From Cordilura impudica (taxonomy: Eukaryota; Arthropoda; Insecta; Diptera; Scathophagidae): 64,000 nt of DNA. A program made the position numbers and the translations under genes. Location: the NCBI GenBank assembly GCA_963682025.1, contig OY821517.1, positions 332,487,144-332,551,143 of the forward strand, in the 5' to 3' direction. Positions 11,303-21,791 of the stretch are shown in pieces; the stretch's first letter is position 1, and every line of letters begins with the position of its first letter. Under the pieces are notes generated by a model. That model was not told where the DNA came from. It saw only the letters and a program-made list of their open reading frames with translations, and searched no databases.

Positions 11303-12103
11303 TAAGAAAATTATGGTCGGTCTAGACCGACTATACGATACCCTATACCATGCGTTTAGAGACCCTATCTCTCAGGCCCAACTAACTGGATATAGAAAAT
11401 AAGCATAAACCAAATTTGAGTGTGATTTTTATTAATTTTCTCGGCTGCAGATATGTAAAAGTTCATATCGGATGCTATATCTATATGGGGACTAGGCCCA
11501 AAAATGGACCGATCCTGACCCTGTTTGGTAAAGTCTCTTGTATTTTGCAAAAATATATACAAACAAAATTTGAGAAGAATCAGTGCAATATTTTTGTTTT
11601 TTGATAGATTTAAGTGAAGATCGAGAAGCAGCTCTATATGGGGCCTATGACTAAGAGTTGTCCAATAGGGATCATTTTTGGACTACTGATTAATGGATAT
11701 AATATATACATACAAACCCAATTTGACTAAGATTTGTGTGATAATTTGGATCTTATGGCAATATATGTTGATTTCATAGGGGTCATTTGTATGGGGGCTA
11801 GGTCTGAACATGGACCGATTCTCACCAATTTCAATAGCGTTCATCCCATGGTCGATGAAAGATCAAATACCAAATTTCGTCAAAATATATTCATATTTGC
11901 GACCTGCAGTTTGATTACAAGCTTTACATGGACACACAGACGGACGGACGGACGGACGGACGGACATCATTAAATCGAATCAGATAGTGATTCTGATTCG
12001 ATCGCTATAATTAAAGATGGGTGTAAGTCAAATATTTTTGGTTGTTACAAACAGCAGCACAAAGTCATTATACCCAAACCACATAGTGGTATAGGGTATA
12101 ATA
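11303..12103 (+). repeat. Most complete copy of the dispersed repeat (mini-me-like)
   Basis: This noncoding repeat of about 0.8 kb is bounded by 'acgataccctatacca' near the start and 'tagtggtatagggtata' at the end, so the extremities are inverted relative to each other. Inside are two degenerate copies of a block of the type 'tatggggactaggtc..aaaatggaccgat', a pure GGAC/GACG tract at about 11,941-11,967, and 'taaatcgaatcaga'. Related copies lie at 0.2/1.8, 15.7, 25.1, 47.2, 56.0 and 63.0 kb. It abuts the broken Penelope element. Confidence 0.8.
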
Positions 12104-12119
12104 ATTCACTGATAGAAAA

Positions 12120-13660
12120 ACTTTTTAATATCTAAAGATAAATTCAGATTAATTAATAAAACCGCTTTAGCACCCCGTATATATGGATTACCAAAAATCC
12201 ATAAATTTGGTACACCACTACGTCCGATTTGTTCTTCAATTAATTCCCCGGCATATGATTTATGTAAATATATGGTAAATATTTATATTGAAAAATCTAA
12301 CTAAAACTTCTAAATACAATGTCAAAGATGCAGTTCAATTTAAATCGAGAACAAACAATACAAAAATCGACAACTGAAATCTTGATATCTTTTGATGTGA
12401 TATCATTGTTTCCAAGCATTCCAGTAAACTTGGCGCTAAGCACTATTGAGGGAAAATTGGACATTTTACAAAATTATACTAAAATACCAAAAGACCTTTT
12501 TATGGAAATTTTAACTTTTTGCATTAAAGACACAAGATATTTTAAATATCAAAAGTACATATAGGAGCAACGGAAGGGATTGCCTATGGGGTCACCAGCT
12601 TCGCCTGTAATTGCTGATATAGTTATGGAAGAGCTGCTAGATTGGTCAATGGAATTAGTGGAACCAAAACCCAGGATTTTAACCAAATTCGTCGATGACA
12701 TCTTCGCCATTATAAAAAGGGACGCAGTCAACGAAACCCTAAGAGTGATAAACTCTTACAACAGATGTATTCAGTTTACGAAGGAACAAGAGGTAGATGG
12801 CCAACTACCATATTTAGACTCGGTAGTTATTAGAACCGGACAGACCCTTAAGGTAAATTGGCATCAGAAAACTACAGCTTCGGGAAGATTGATTAATTTC
12901 TTTTCGAAACATCCTCAGAGGATTATAATAAAACGGCAACAAATTTTATAAAAAGGGTTTGGGCATAAGTGATGAAGAATTTTATAAAGAGAACATTATT
13001 ATTATCGAAAAAACATTGCGCAAAAACGAATTTCCCAAGAAAATTATTCGAGATCTAATCGAACACGTAAAATCTAAGAATAGGATTGTCAGAGAAACAA
13101 AACCAAGAAAAATATATAAATCGACAACATATATACCGGGGTTGTCTGAGAGAATAAAGAATACCAACATTTACAATCGCGATAAATACGAGTTAGCATT
13201 TAAAACATGCTATACAATTGGAAAATTATTTAGCAAAACCAAAACAAAAGCAGATATGATGATAAATATAATCTTATATATGAAATTAGTTGTGACGGCA
13301 ATGAAAAAGAAATATGCAACAAAGTTTATATTGGTACAACAAAAACCAAACTAAAAACTAGATTATCCTCACATCGATCGGATTTAAAAGCTATTAACAG
13401 ACCAATAGAGCAAAAACCGCAATCGCTGTCCATTGTTCAATAAACAAACATAAACCAAACTTTGATTCTACAAAAATTTTACAAGAGGAAAATAATTATA
13501 GGAAAAGATTTATGTTGGAAATGCTTCATATAATGAATGTTCCCAATGACAAAGCTCTTAATTATAAGAGAGATACGGAAAACGTCGCTAAGATCTACAG
13601 ACATACGGTTGACAAACACAAACGATTAAAACAAAAGTTAGTTGACAATTACACTGTGTA
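12120..13660 (+). pseudogene. Penelope-like element: reverse transcriptase plus GIY-YIG endonuclease, broken
   Basis: Successive frames read the Penelope order. First comes PRIYGLPKIHK..TPLRPI near 12,173, then ISFDVISLFPSIPV, KGLPMGSPASPVIADIVMEE and TKFVDDIFAI (the catalytic Asp pair). A thumb region follows and finally a GIY-YIG nuclease start KVYIGTTKTKLKTRLSSHRS near 13,330. GIY-YIG nucleases joined to this reverse transcriptase are diagnostic for Penelope. A stop lies at 12,562-12,564, just before the KGLPMGSP motif. Frameshifts occur near 12,370, 12,920-12,960 and 13,345, and the 5' end is cut at the dispersed repeat. It cannot encode a working protein. Confidence 0.9.
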
Positions 13661-13803
13661 AAAGAAGGTTATAACTCAAACAATTAAAAAATTTGTTTTA
13701 AAGTAAATATAATTTTTAAATGATTTTTATTGTTTTTTGTTAATGATCAATTCAAAATTATTTGTGTTTTTAATTTTATTTTTATTGTTATTTATCAGAT
13801 TAT

Positions 13804-13870
13804 CCCTGATGATGATCAACAAAGTTGATAGAAATATATGGAAAGGAATATTGTTATAAATATTGTTTAA
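13804..13870 (+). ncRNA. Hammerhead-like motif at the Penelope 3' end
   Basis: CTGATGA is followed by T, a stem GATCAAC/GTTGATA with loop AAA (its first pair is a G/A mismatch, the other six pair), and then GAAA. The position, about 150 bp after the end of the GIY-YIG reading frame, is where Penelope-like elements carry terminal repeats with hammerhead motifs. An AATATT-type segment follows that could close stem III. Activity was not assessed. Confidence 0.55.
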
Positions 13871-13899
13871 AAATTAATAAAAAAAAAATAAAAAAAACT

Positions 13900-14615
13900 T
13901 GTTTTTATTTATTTTTAACAAAATGTTCTTATAACAAAGAGAATCTTTTAACAACCGATGACCTTAAGCCGAATTATATTCACCCTTCAACAACATAACA
14001 GGTCAACAAAAATCTAAATTATCAACGAAATTTTATTTTTTCATTTAATAAAGGTATGCTTCACAATTCAGCTCAATGAAGAAAACAAACTAAACATTTT
14101 ATAATTTTATGTATGTGTTAGTTGCAACTTTAAACGATCATAACTCCAAAAAAATATTCCAGATGATGAAAATCTGTAAATCTGGGTAACAGCTCAAAAG
14201 AAATACCTTTCAAATGATAAGTTTTTTTGTCAAAATCGGGGTAGAACTGTGAAACTTACATCGGTAAGTTTGCCTATTAATATTATAGATAAGAAAAGAC
14301 TCATTTCTGAGACCAAAAGTTTTAATTTCGAATAATGAATAAAAAAATTATAAAAATATAAATGAGCAGATTTTTTAAATAAAATATCTTATTTGTATGT
14401 CTTCAGACAAATTTACTATTGAGAGGCTTTTTCAATACGGACTATAACTAAAAATGGGCCTTCATTACTTATTTCAAAACTCATGATTTATGGATACATA
14501 ATGTGAGGGTAGAAAACTATGCAATAGCGATTCCCTTTGAGCCGAACTGATATATCAAGATTTATTTACTTTATTTTACTAATTGAAACCAAGCCCTTTG
14601 GGCCAAATATGCTTA
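13900..14615. other. Gene-free AT-rich stretch
   Basis: Nothing is recognisable except short AT-rich open frames and a segment with the flavour of degraded repeat ('cgatcataactcc' near 14,138). Confidence 0.4.
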
Positions 14616-14619
14616 ACAT

Positions 14620-15380
14620 ACTATGATCTAAATCGTTCTACGAAGGGAGTCAATAAATCTTTACAAAAACATAGAACACATTTTCTTGGGTTGTTTTCTT
14701 CCGCAAAGTAAGATTTCGAAAGTTCTTCAAAATAGGCTTTTGTGGCAGAAATTTCTCCATTCGACTCGAAGCTGTTTCCTTCGAACCATTTCCCTAAATT
14801 TGGAAACAGAAAAGTCGCTGGGAACCAAATCTGGATAATAAGGTGGATGAGGCAACAATTCGAACTACAATCTTGTATTTTTGACATCGAAACTGCACAA
14901 TTTTACACCCGAGTAATATCTTGATGAAAGATCACTTTTTTGGCTAAATGATGGCTTTTTTTTTTGGATTTCATAATTGGCCCAATAATGTTTTCGATTT
15001 ATTGTTTCTCCCTTTTGCAAGTAGTTAATGTAAATAATTCCAGGCATATCCCAAAAAACGTGGCCATAACCTTAACAGTCGATTTCACTGTCTTTGCTTT
15101 CTTTAGAGCAGATTCACCTGCTAAAATTCCCGGTTGTTTCATATCTGTTGTATGTTGGTGAAGAAATGCATCAGAATCGCGACAGAAAAACCCTAAACCA
15201 GCAACTGAATCAGTCACACGAATGTATTTATTCGCGATTGTGAGCAAACGCGGCACCCATCTTGCCGATAGCTTTTTTATACTCAATTTGCAAAATTGAA
15301 ATCACTAAACCATCGGAACCACCGCCAATCATTAGAATTATATTTTAGATTTTAGCGATGATTTCCGAAGTAACTGCCCG
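14620..15380 (-). pseudogene. mariner transposase relic
   Basis: On the minus strand the frame read from about 15,286 gives [13 protein letters not shown], the degraded DSDAFL segment, then ESALKKAKTVKSTVKVMAT, corresponding to the conserved mariner block before the YLQKGETINRKHY segment. Further on (about 14,887-14,621) lies FLFPNLGKWFEGNSF with FVERF-type C-terminal residues. The catalytic HQDNAPxH block is damaged and several stops interrupt it. Confidence 0.8.
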
Positions 15381-15734
15381 TCCAGAACCAGGGTCAGTGG
15401 ATATACGGCACCGTTTAAATTCATTTACCCAATAGTTAGATAGTCTTAAATACTGGTGCAGATATACCATGGACTTTGTCTAACTCATTTTCCTTTCAAC
15501 TAGAACTGTTTGATGACAGTGACAGAAAGAAGTGTTTTTGTTCCATTTCTCAAAAATACCAAAAGTTTTCTCAACCAATCGATTGTTAAAAAAACTTAAT
15601 GACGGATTCGCTTAAAACTTCGCCAGCCAGCTTAGTAAATTCTTAGTAATCTTTATATGATTTTGTGAAGACTTATTGACTCCCCATCGTATACAAAGCC
15701 AAACTAAACAATAACATTTATTATTACTGACCCA

Positions 15735-15885
15735 CAAATAAATAACATGATTTACAGGAACAGATATACATATGAATGGATGGACATCGCTTAGAAGATT
15801 CTGATTCTAAGTCGTTTGGTATAAGATATGGTGAGAATTAGTGAAGTATTTTGGTCGTTAAAAACTCACAATACCCTGACCAAAG
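15735..15885 (+). repeat. Strongly degraded dispersed-repeat fragment
   Basis: Traces of the mini-me-like right half remain: 'atggatggacatcgct', 'gattctgattc' and a segment before 'acaataccctgacc'. Divergence is much higher than in the other copies. Confidence 0.4.
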
Positions 15886-15889
15886 ATTG

Positions 15890-16538
15890 CTGTAGCTTAA
15901 AACAAAATAAGAATTTTTAAGGAAAAATTTTGTGCAAAACAATAATTTACACTCTCATAATAATAAGTAATTCTGACAATAAAACCTGGTGTAAAAGGAA
16001 TTGAACAATTTAAACACTTTTATACATCAATTCGTTAACCTATTAGAAATTACTAATTTAACACTTATTTATTTATTTTTTTTTTTCTGTTACTATTTGC
16101 ATAAAAAGTCTCAATAAATATTAAATTAAATTAAATTAAATTATTCAAAAAATTTTTTTAACATTTTATATTTTTAGATGAAAAAATTTTTTTTTAATAT
16201 TTCTGACATAACCTCAAATAAACGCCAACTACTTTTATATTTTTTGAAAATTTGTTTAAAACTTTTTTGAATGGCAATTTTTTTGATCACAGATTTAAAT
16301 CTCAAATATCTTTAACAAAAAATCATTGACTTCTAACTGAAATGTTCGTTGAAGAGATAATAACTAACAAAATTTTCACAAAATAATTAATCGAAGTTAG
16401 GAAAGTTTCAAAATTTTAAATTTCTTAATATGTACATGTATTATATAAAAGGGTTGTGAAAGTAAATTTTACTGTCACGTTATAAAAAATGGCAAATGGC
16501 AAAAATATCAGTTATAAAAATATCAGTTATATACTAAC
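15890..16538. other. AT-rich sequence downstream of the last visible mRpS9 exon
   Basis: This should be intron of mRpS9 if the gene is complete. It contains a short AAATT tandem repeat near 16,120-16,140 and poly-T runs. No exon for the conserved C-terminus of mRpS9 could be seen on the minus strand here or further left. Confidence 0.5.
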
Positions 16539-17869
16539 CTGTTCACGTGGTTGTATATCGTCGAAATATGTAATATCTTGACCATTTATTGAAATTTTAC
16601 CAGTACCAGGAACACGCAAAGTAACATCAGCACGAGCTGTTTTACGAAGACATTCTAGAAAAAATATTTTTTTTTTTTTTTGGATTTTAATACAGTAATT
16701 TTTTATTTATATATGTATATATATCGCTCATATACACACCATATGTAGTGATATATTGACGACCTTGTTCATCAATTTTCGGTTTTGGTATTTCCAATTG
16801 ACTGGCTTTATCCATTAAGGGTTTAGTGTAATTATCAATAAATGTTTTGCACTTGTATGAATAGGGATGCGACACTAATCTTTCAAAAGAAGTTACAAAA
16901 CTATTATATTCGATGTCGGATATCTTTTCTACCATACGCAATTCTAATTGATCTTTGGGAATCCAACTGAAACCAACTAAATCCCTACAGAGAAAATCAA
17001 TAATCAATAATAATGCCTTTACTGATCTTACAACAATTAATTTACTTACACTTTTTGATCAGCATCAGGGTATTGGCCACGACGCATCATACGCTCTTCC
17101 AAATCATACAATTTATTTAGTTCTTCAACAATATCCTTAAATAGAAAATAACTTTAGCATCATCAGGAGACGTTTAGTAAAATTCAAAGAACCTACATAT
17201 AATAGTTTAAAAAAATTAGGATTGCCAGTATAAAACATACTGTGGAATGGTCTCCCGGTTTCATCGAATTCAGCTGCTTTACGAGCAGGAAATACTTCTT
17301 CGGGACTTTTCATAGCCGGTCGGGCTTTTCTGTCGTAAATACCCGAAGGAAACAAATATTCGATGGCATTCTGAAAAAAACATGTTTATGGAATTACTTG
17401 GCCATTATAGAGAATCTTTTTTAGAATTACATCAACATCTTCTTGGGTAAATGTTTCGGGATCTTCTCCCATCATATTGGCTAAATGCCGTTTACCAATT
17501 TGGAATTCCAATTGTTGTGTTTTCATGAATTCATCATGTTCTTGGGCGCGCTCTAGATAAGACTTCATTGCCTTACTTATTTTTTGTTTCTTTATCGCTA
17601 ATGGTGCTGCCTGTACAGTTACTTGGGTTGAATAACCGGAATATTGTTGATGGAGCACCTATTTACAATGAATATAAAAAGAGAGGTTATGCAAGCACTT
17701 AATTTTTTTATTTGAGTTTCCTAAGAGATCCTCTATGAAAAACCTTCAATGTTTTGAATTAATTAGTACTTACTGCATTTGTAATAGCGTCAGTATTGAT
17801 GCGTTGTAAGGTTTGTGTTAAATTTTTATAATTTTTTAATAAATTTAGACCTAAAGCACGCAGTGCCAT
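16539..17869 (-). CDS. mRpS9: Mitochondrial small ribosomal subunit protein uS9m (partial)
   Basis: Six exons on the minus strand join in phase: 17,869-17,774; 17,658-17,431; 17,370-17,197; 17,135-17,050; 16,984-16,740; 16,654-16,539 (945 nt, 315 codons). The product resembles metazoan MRPS9 throughout: [20 protein letters not shown], then [21 protein letters not shown], and the start of the S9 domain [20 protein letters not shown] with INGQDI and the [10 protein letters not shown] end. It is a component of the mitochondrial small ribosomal subunit; the N-terminal exon has basic, leucine-rich character fitting an import sequence. The final part of the S9 domain (the segment with the GQAGAIRWG motif and basic tail, roughly 80 residues) is not found downstream to the left edge. 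It starts 1.34 kb from the oppositely oriented cornichon-like gene. Confidence 0.93.
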
Positions 17870-18498
17870 TTTTAGCTGAATACTTTACTAGCAGCTGTTC
17901 TTTACAAAAAGACCGTACACGAATCAGCTGGTGAGTTAACAATTTTTTTTTTGTGTAAGATTTTTTGTAAACAGAGATTAAAAGAGAGCAGAAAAAAGAA
18001 GTGTTGCCAGTTTGTAGATTATAACAATATAAGCGTTTTTAAAATTACTTGCTTTAGTGGATACATATATTTTCAAATGTATAATAAAAATCATAATTTT
18101 TAACAAAATTTTAACAGAGACAAAAACAAATTTTGTGCAAAAACTTTAATAAAATACATAGCCCATTTATTATTGTCAATACAAGCTACTATTTTATAAT
18201 TCTGTGTATGTTAAACTAATTTAACTTTAACCTTAACTTTTTGTATTTTTTTCTTTTACAGTTATATACTCCAATTTTTCAATTTTTAATTATATATTCT
18301 TCCTTTATTTACATATTTTAACAAATTTGATATTTACATATGAGATCTTATCTTTACATATAGATATTGCAACAAATAATACATAGGATCTAAAGATATT
18401 AAATAGTTTTTATTTTATTTTTTAATGATTTTTAAAGGAAAATGGGAGGAAAAAACCTTTATATGATTTAATATATTCAAATACTATCTGAAAATGTT

Positions 18499-18549
18499 TA
18501 TATGCTTATAGGAGGTTTATTAGTAATAATAGACCTCTATAAGCATATA
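18499..18549. repeat. Inverted repeat (hairpin)
   Basis: The arm TATATGCTTATAGGAGGT pairs with ACCTCTATAAGCATATA (one extra G) across a 16-nt loop that is itself AT-rich. It could be a foldback relic or a terminator-like hairpin; no function is visible. Confidence 0.7.
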
Positions 18550-18579
18550 ATTTTCAATTTGGTGATTTCTTTTTTAATT

Positions 18580-18777
18580 TTACGTTATTTCTATACATTC
18601 TCTTAGCAGTGGGTAAGAGGAATTTTCAATTTTGGCAAAGTAATTGTTATTAATCCTTGATATGAAATCGATAATTTTTTCATAACCGGTGTCTTCATGA
18701 AGAAGATTTGTAGGATACCTCCAGTGCTTTTTATATTTCAAGTTATATACTCCAAGTTTTCTTATGTAACACCACAT
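18580..18777 (-). other. Unrecognised 65-codon open frame
   Basis: The encoded peptide is basic and aromatic-rich at its start (MWCYIRKLGVYNLKYKKHW) and matches no family I know. A pyrimidine tract ending in CAG lies about 40 bp upstream of its ATG, so it could be an exon fragment or retroposed piece. It may equally be chance. Confidence 0.2.
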
Positions 18778-19211
18778 ATTAATTTTTAATTTTTATATTT
18801 TTAGTTGTGTCCTGAAATAAACAAATAAAATCATGTAATATAAAATACTATATATTAATTTTTGAGGCATGCATTCTATTTTTTTTTTTTTTTTGTTTAT
18901 TTAGTTAAAAATACGTTTTTAATTTAAGCCGCTTTTACAACAACATGGTTTTCAACTTTGCTAAAAAAAATACCTTACAAATGTTTCCGTCTAAAATAGT
19001 GATGCCATGCTGTTTGTAATGTTCTTGATTTTTGTTATGGTCGATATATTCCCCGCAGAATGTTAGAATATGTCAAACAAAAGAGAATTATCGAAAAATT
19101 TTGTTAAGCTTTAATTAGCAACAGGAAATTAATTAACTGTAAATAAACAAATAGAAAGAGAGCATAATCTTAACAAATTTATCGAAACAAAAAAAACACG
19201 CACATATAATT

Positions 19212-19807
19212 ATGTTGCCGGAAACAGTTATGTTTGCTTTAACTTTGATAGTATACGGTGCTATATTATTCTTATTAATATACTATGTAAGTAAAAAGAA
19301 TTAAGTGTATAATTATAACTGTATAATATACAAATTTCAATAATTTTCTAGGTTCTGACTTTAGCAGATTTAGAATGTGATTATCTAAATGCCCAAGAAT
19401 GTTGTAGCCGTTTAAATTTTTGGGTCATTCCAAAATTTGGTTCGCATTTGATTTTGTGCATACTGTTGCTGCTTGGTGGCCATTGGCCTATGTTTATTAT
19501 TAATATACCCATGGTTGCATGGCTGGGCTATGAATTATATAAACAACCGCGTGATAGTTTAGGCGTCTATGATCCAGTTGACATACACAGTAGAGGCCTC
19601 TTGAAGGTTCACTTGAGAAATACAATGATTTATTTGGGTTATTATTTCGTCATGTTTTTCATAGCACTATATTAGTAAGTCCTGTTTATTTACATATTTC
19701 TAAGAGTATTTTTCCTAATAATTATTTTTTGCAGCATGATTTCGGCCTTAATCAAAGGAGATCCCATAAGACGTCATGAGGAGGGAGAGATTGTAACAGA
19801 CTTTTAA
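19212..19807 (+). CDS. cnir: Cornichon family ER export cargo receptor, CNIH4 type
   Basis: Three exons (19,212-19,286; 19,352-19,674; 19,735-19,807) with consensus splice sites give 156 residues. The protein resembles human CNIH4 throughout: the DLECDYLNAQECCSRLNFWV segment, PKFGSHLILCIL, the GHWPMFIINIP membrane segment, LGVYDPVDIHSRGLLK and a final YMISALIKGDP. It has three to four hydrophobic segments (about residues 5-27, 55-75, 76-90 and 120-140). Cornichon proteins sit in ER and early Golgi membranes and load specific membrane cargo into COPII vesicles. The CDYLNAQECC cysteine pattern separates this CNIH4-like member from the Cni/CNIH1-3 group; Drosophila calls the corresponding gene cornichon-related. 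AATAAA-type signals lie near 20,053. Introns are 65 and 60 bp, typical of flies. Confidence 0.93.
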
Positions 19808-20345
19808 TGCTCTAAGTTAAGAATATATTCAACATAAAAAATCATGTAATGTTGATAGTAGGTCTTCCCGGTACTTTGATGCACAACAACTAACCATTAA
19901 AAGAGTTTTACTTCTAGTCCCGTATTCGAATTCTATTTAAATTTAATTATACATACATACATATTTATAAATTCTCACAATGAATCTCGTATAATGTTGC
20001 ATTTCATTTATATACTATATGTATATTAAAAAAAATAGTAGAATTTTTATGAAATAAAACCAAAGCATAGCATTGGAATATTCAAAGTTAATGAATATTC
20101 TAAAAATTGATCAATTATAAATTTAAAATTAATCAATTATAAGTTTGTCATTCAGTTAGCAACTATTTGGTCTGGCAAATAAATTATGTATTTCAAATCC
20201 ACATGAAAATAAAACAAAAATGAATTTTAAGGTGTTTGAAAAATTAGTATTTTTCATGGGCGTATATATTTTTAGTACAAGACCCCAAAGAGGCGAATGG
20301 CATTTTTATCCTCAAAATAATATTTCACCTTTTGCAAAAAACCTG
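19808..20345. other. 3' flank of the cornichon-like gene and empty-site flank of a transposon
   Basis: AT-rich sequence. An open frame starting at 20,221 (MNFKVFEKLVFFMGVYIFST) runs into the Harbinger-type element at 20,346; if the element is skipped, it would stop shortly after the right end. No family recognised. Confidence 0.4.
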
Positions 20346-21788
20346 GGGTCTAATCGTCGCATACGTGATCGAGTGAATTTGATCAAAATTTTTCATTTTG
20401 AAATCACGGCATTCGCTATCGTGTAAGTAGTATCGAAATTTGAAATGATGGCATACGATAACGAGCGATCGATCGAGTGTCTTTTTTTTTTGTAAATGTC
20501 ATTCGATACGACAAAGCCAATCGTAAACAAAAGTGTTAAACTTCTTGAGAACAACAAGCGAAAAAATAAAAGCGGGATATATAAAATAATAAAAAAAGGT
20601 CTTAAAATTTAAGTAATATTAATCACTTGATAAATTAAAATTTCAAAAATCGAATTAAAAATTTTCAGGGCAAATATATTTAAAATAAATCGCAAACAAA
20701 AGGAACTCATGGCTGAATTTATGATTGAGCACCCAAATTTGGCAAAAAATATTTTACCTAATTGTGGCCAGGGAAAAGCTGTTTCAATGCGATTATGGGA
20801 TCAGCTTACAATACAACTAAATAAGTTTGGAACTCCAGTTAAAGATGAAAAATGTGGAGAAAGGTACAATTATTTTGAGGTGTTTTTTAAGTGTTCCAAT
20901 TATACGTACATAGATACATTTTTCTAGGTTTATGCCGACCAAAAACACAATGTCAAAAAAAGCTGTCATTCAATAAGGCATCCAAAAAGAGAAGAACAAA
21001 TTCTTCAGGCTGCCGATATAAGAGTTTCTGGTGATGGTCTTTCATCGAACAAATCTTTTGGTTCTTCTAAAACTACGAAACAAATATGTGCTGATGATAT
21101 CGAAAAAGCATTTAATGATATGTTAGATGAGGAAGACGACGAAAATATAAATGAACCTGAGGCAGTAGAGAAGGAACCCATTATAAGAGCAAAAAAAGTT
21201 ACTGAACGTGAATTTAAATTAGACCTTCCAAGGTGTCACATCGAAAAATATGAAGATTCCCAACGAAGCATAAACTGTAAGCTTGATCGGTTATTGAATA
21301 TAAAAGAAAGATCGTTAAAATTAAAGGAAGAAGAACATGTTGCTAATATTTCAATAAAAAAGATTGATTATGAAATAAAATCAGTTGAACTAGAAATGCT
21401 AGAGGAAAATGGTTATCTGTCGAAGTAATACAAGCTCAATTTTTTTTATCAAAATTGATATTTTAACATATAAATTCATATTCAATACGTGAAGTATATT
21501 TTATTTTAGAAACATTTTATTTTATTAATATTATTAAATTTAAAAGCGTATATTTACGTAGTTCAAATTCCTTTAAAACCACTGTCTTTAAAACCACAAT
21601 TTCTAAAATTTCAATTCATTTTCATTAAACATATGTTTTTCTTTATTTACATTAAAAATAAATCTTTTACAATTTTTATTAGATTTCGTTTCGATTCTAA
21701 TCGTATGCCGTGATTAGACTATTCGATACGTTTCGAAATTTCATTCGATACGAAAGCTTACTCGATCACGAATGCGACGATTAGACCC
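20346..21788. mobile_element. PIF/Harbinger-type element carrying only a Myb-like gene, 1.44 kb
   Basis: The ends are inverted repeats of 29 bp with one mismatch: left begins GGGTCTAATCGTCGCAT, right ends in the complement ATGCGACGATTAGACCC, both running into the GATCGAGT/ACTCGATC block. Each end is flanked by CTG (20,343-20,345 and 21,789-21,791), a 3-bp target duplication of the CWG type used by PIF/Harbinger elements. Subterminal regions are dense in CGATACG and ATTCGATACG words, plausible protein-binding sites. The only gene inside encodes a Myb/zeste-like protein; no transposase frame is present, so mobility would need help from another copy. Confidence 0.85.
20669..21428 (+). pseudogene. 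Myb/SANT (zeste-type) DNA-binding protein of the Harbinger-type element
   Basis: The frame reads NRKQKELMAEFMIEHPNLAK, then a RLWDQLTIQLNKFG segment and, across a 64-bp intron (20,864-20,927), VYADQKHNVKK. This is the trihelix pattern of the Myb_DNA-bind_5 / regulatory protein zeste family found in Harbinger accessory proteins and zeste. The C-terminal part (about 21,120-21,428) is acidic, then charged and helical (LLNIKERSLKLKEEE), a likely coiled coil. The exon before the intron appears to contain an extra TG near 20,853-20,856: without it the frame gives KWRK|VYADQK, matching the family; with it the spliced frame shifts. An upstream exon is likely, because an acceptor-like CAG precedes 20,669. 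It is probably inactive. Confidence 0.75.
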
Positions 21789-21791
21789 CTG

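Larger units (their letters stand above)
17870..19211. other. Head-to-head intergenic region between mRpS9 and the cornichon-like gene
   Basis: This 1.34-kb AT-rich region must hold both promoters if transcription starts close to the ATGs. It contains a strong hairpin at 18,499-18,549 and an unrecognised 65-codon minus-strand frame at 18,580-18,777. No core promoter element could be assigned with confidence. Confidence 0.5.

Noticed and set aside
20221..20426. 68-codon frame running into the Harbinger-type element
   Set aside because: No recognisable family, and its end is created by the element terminus; most likely chance.
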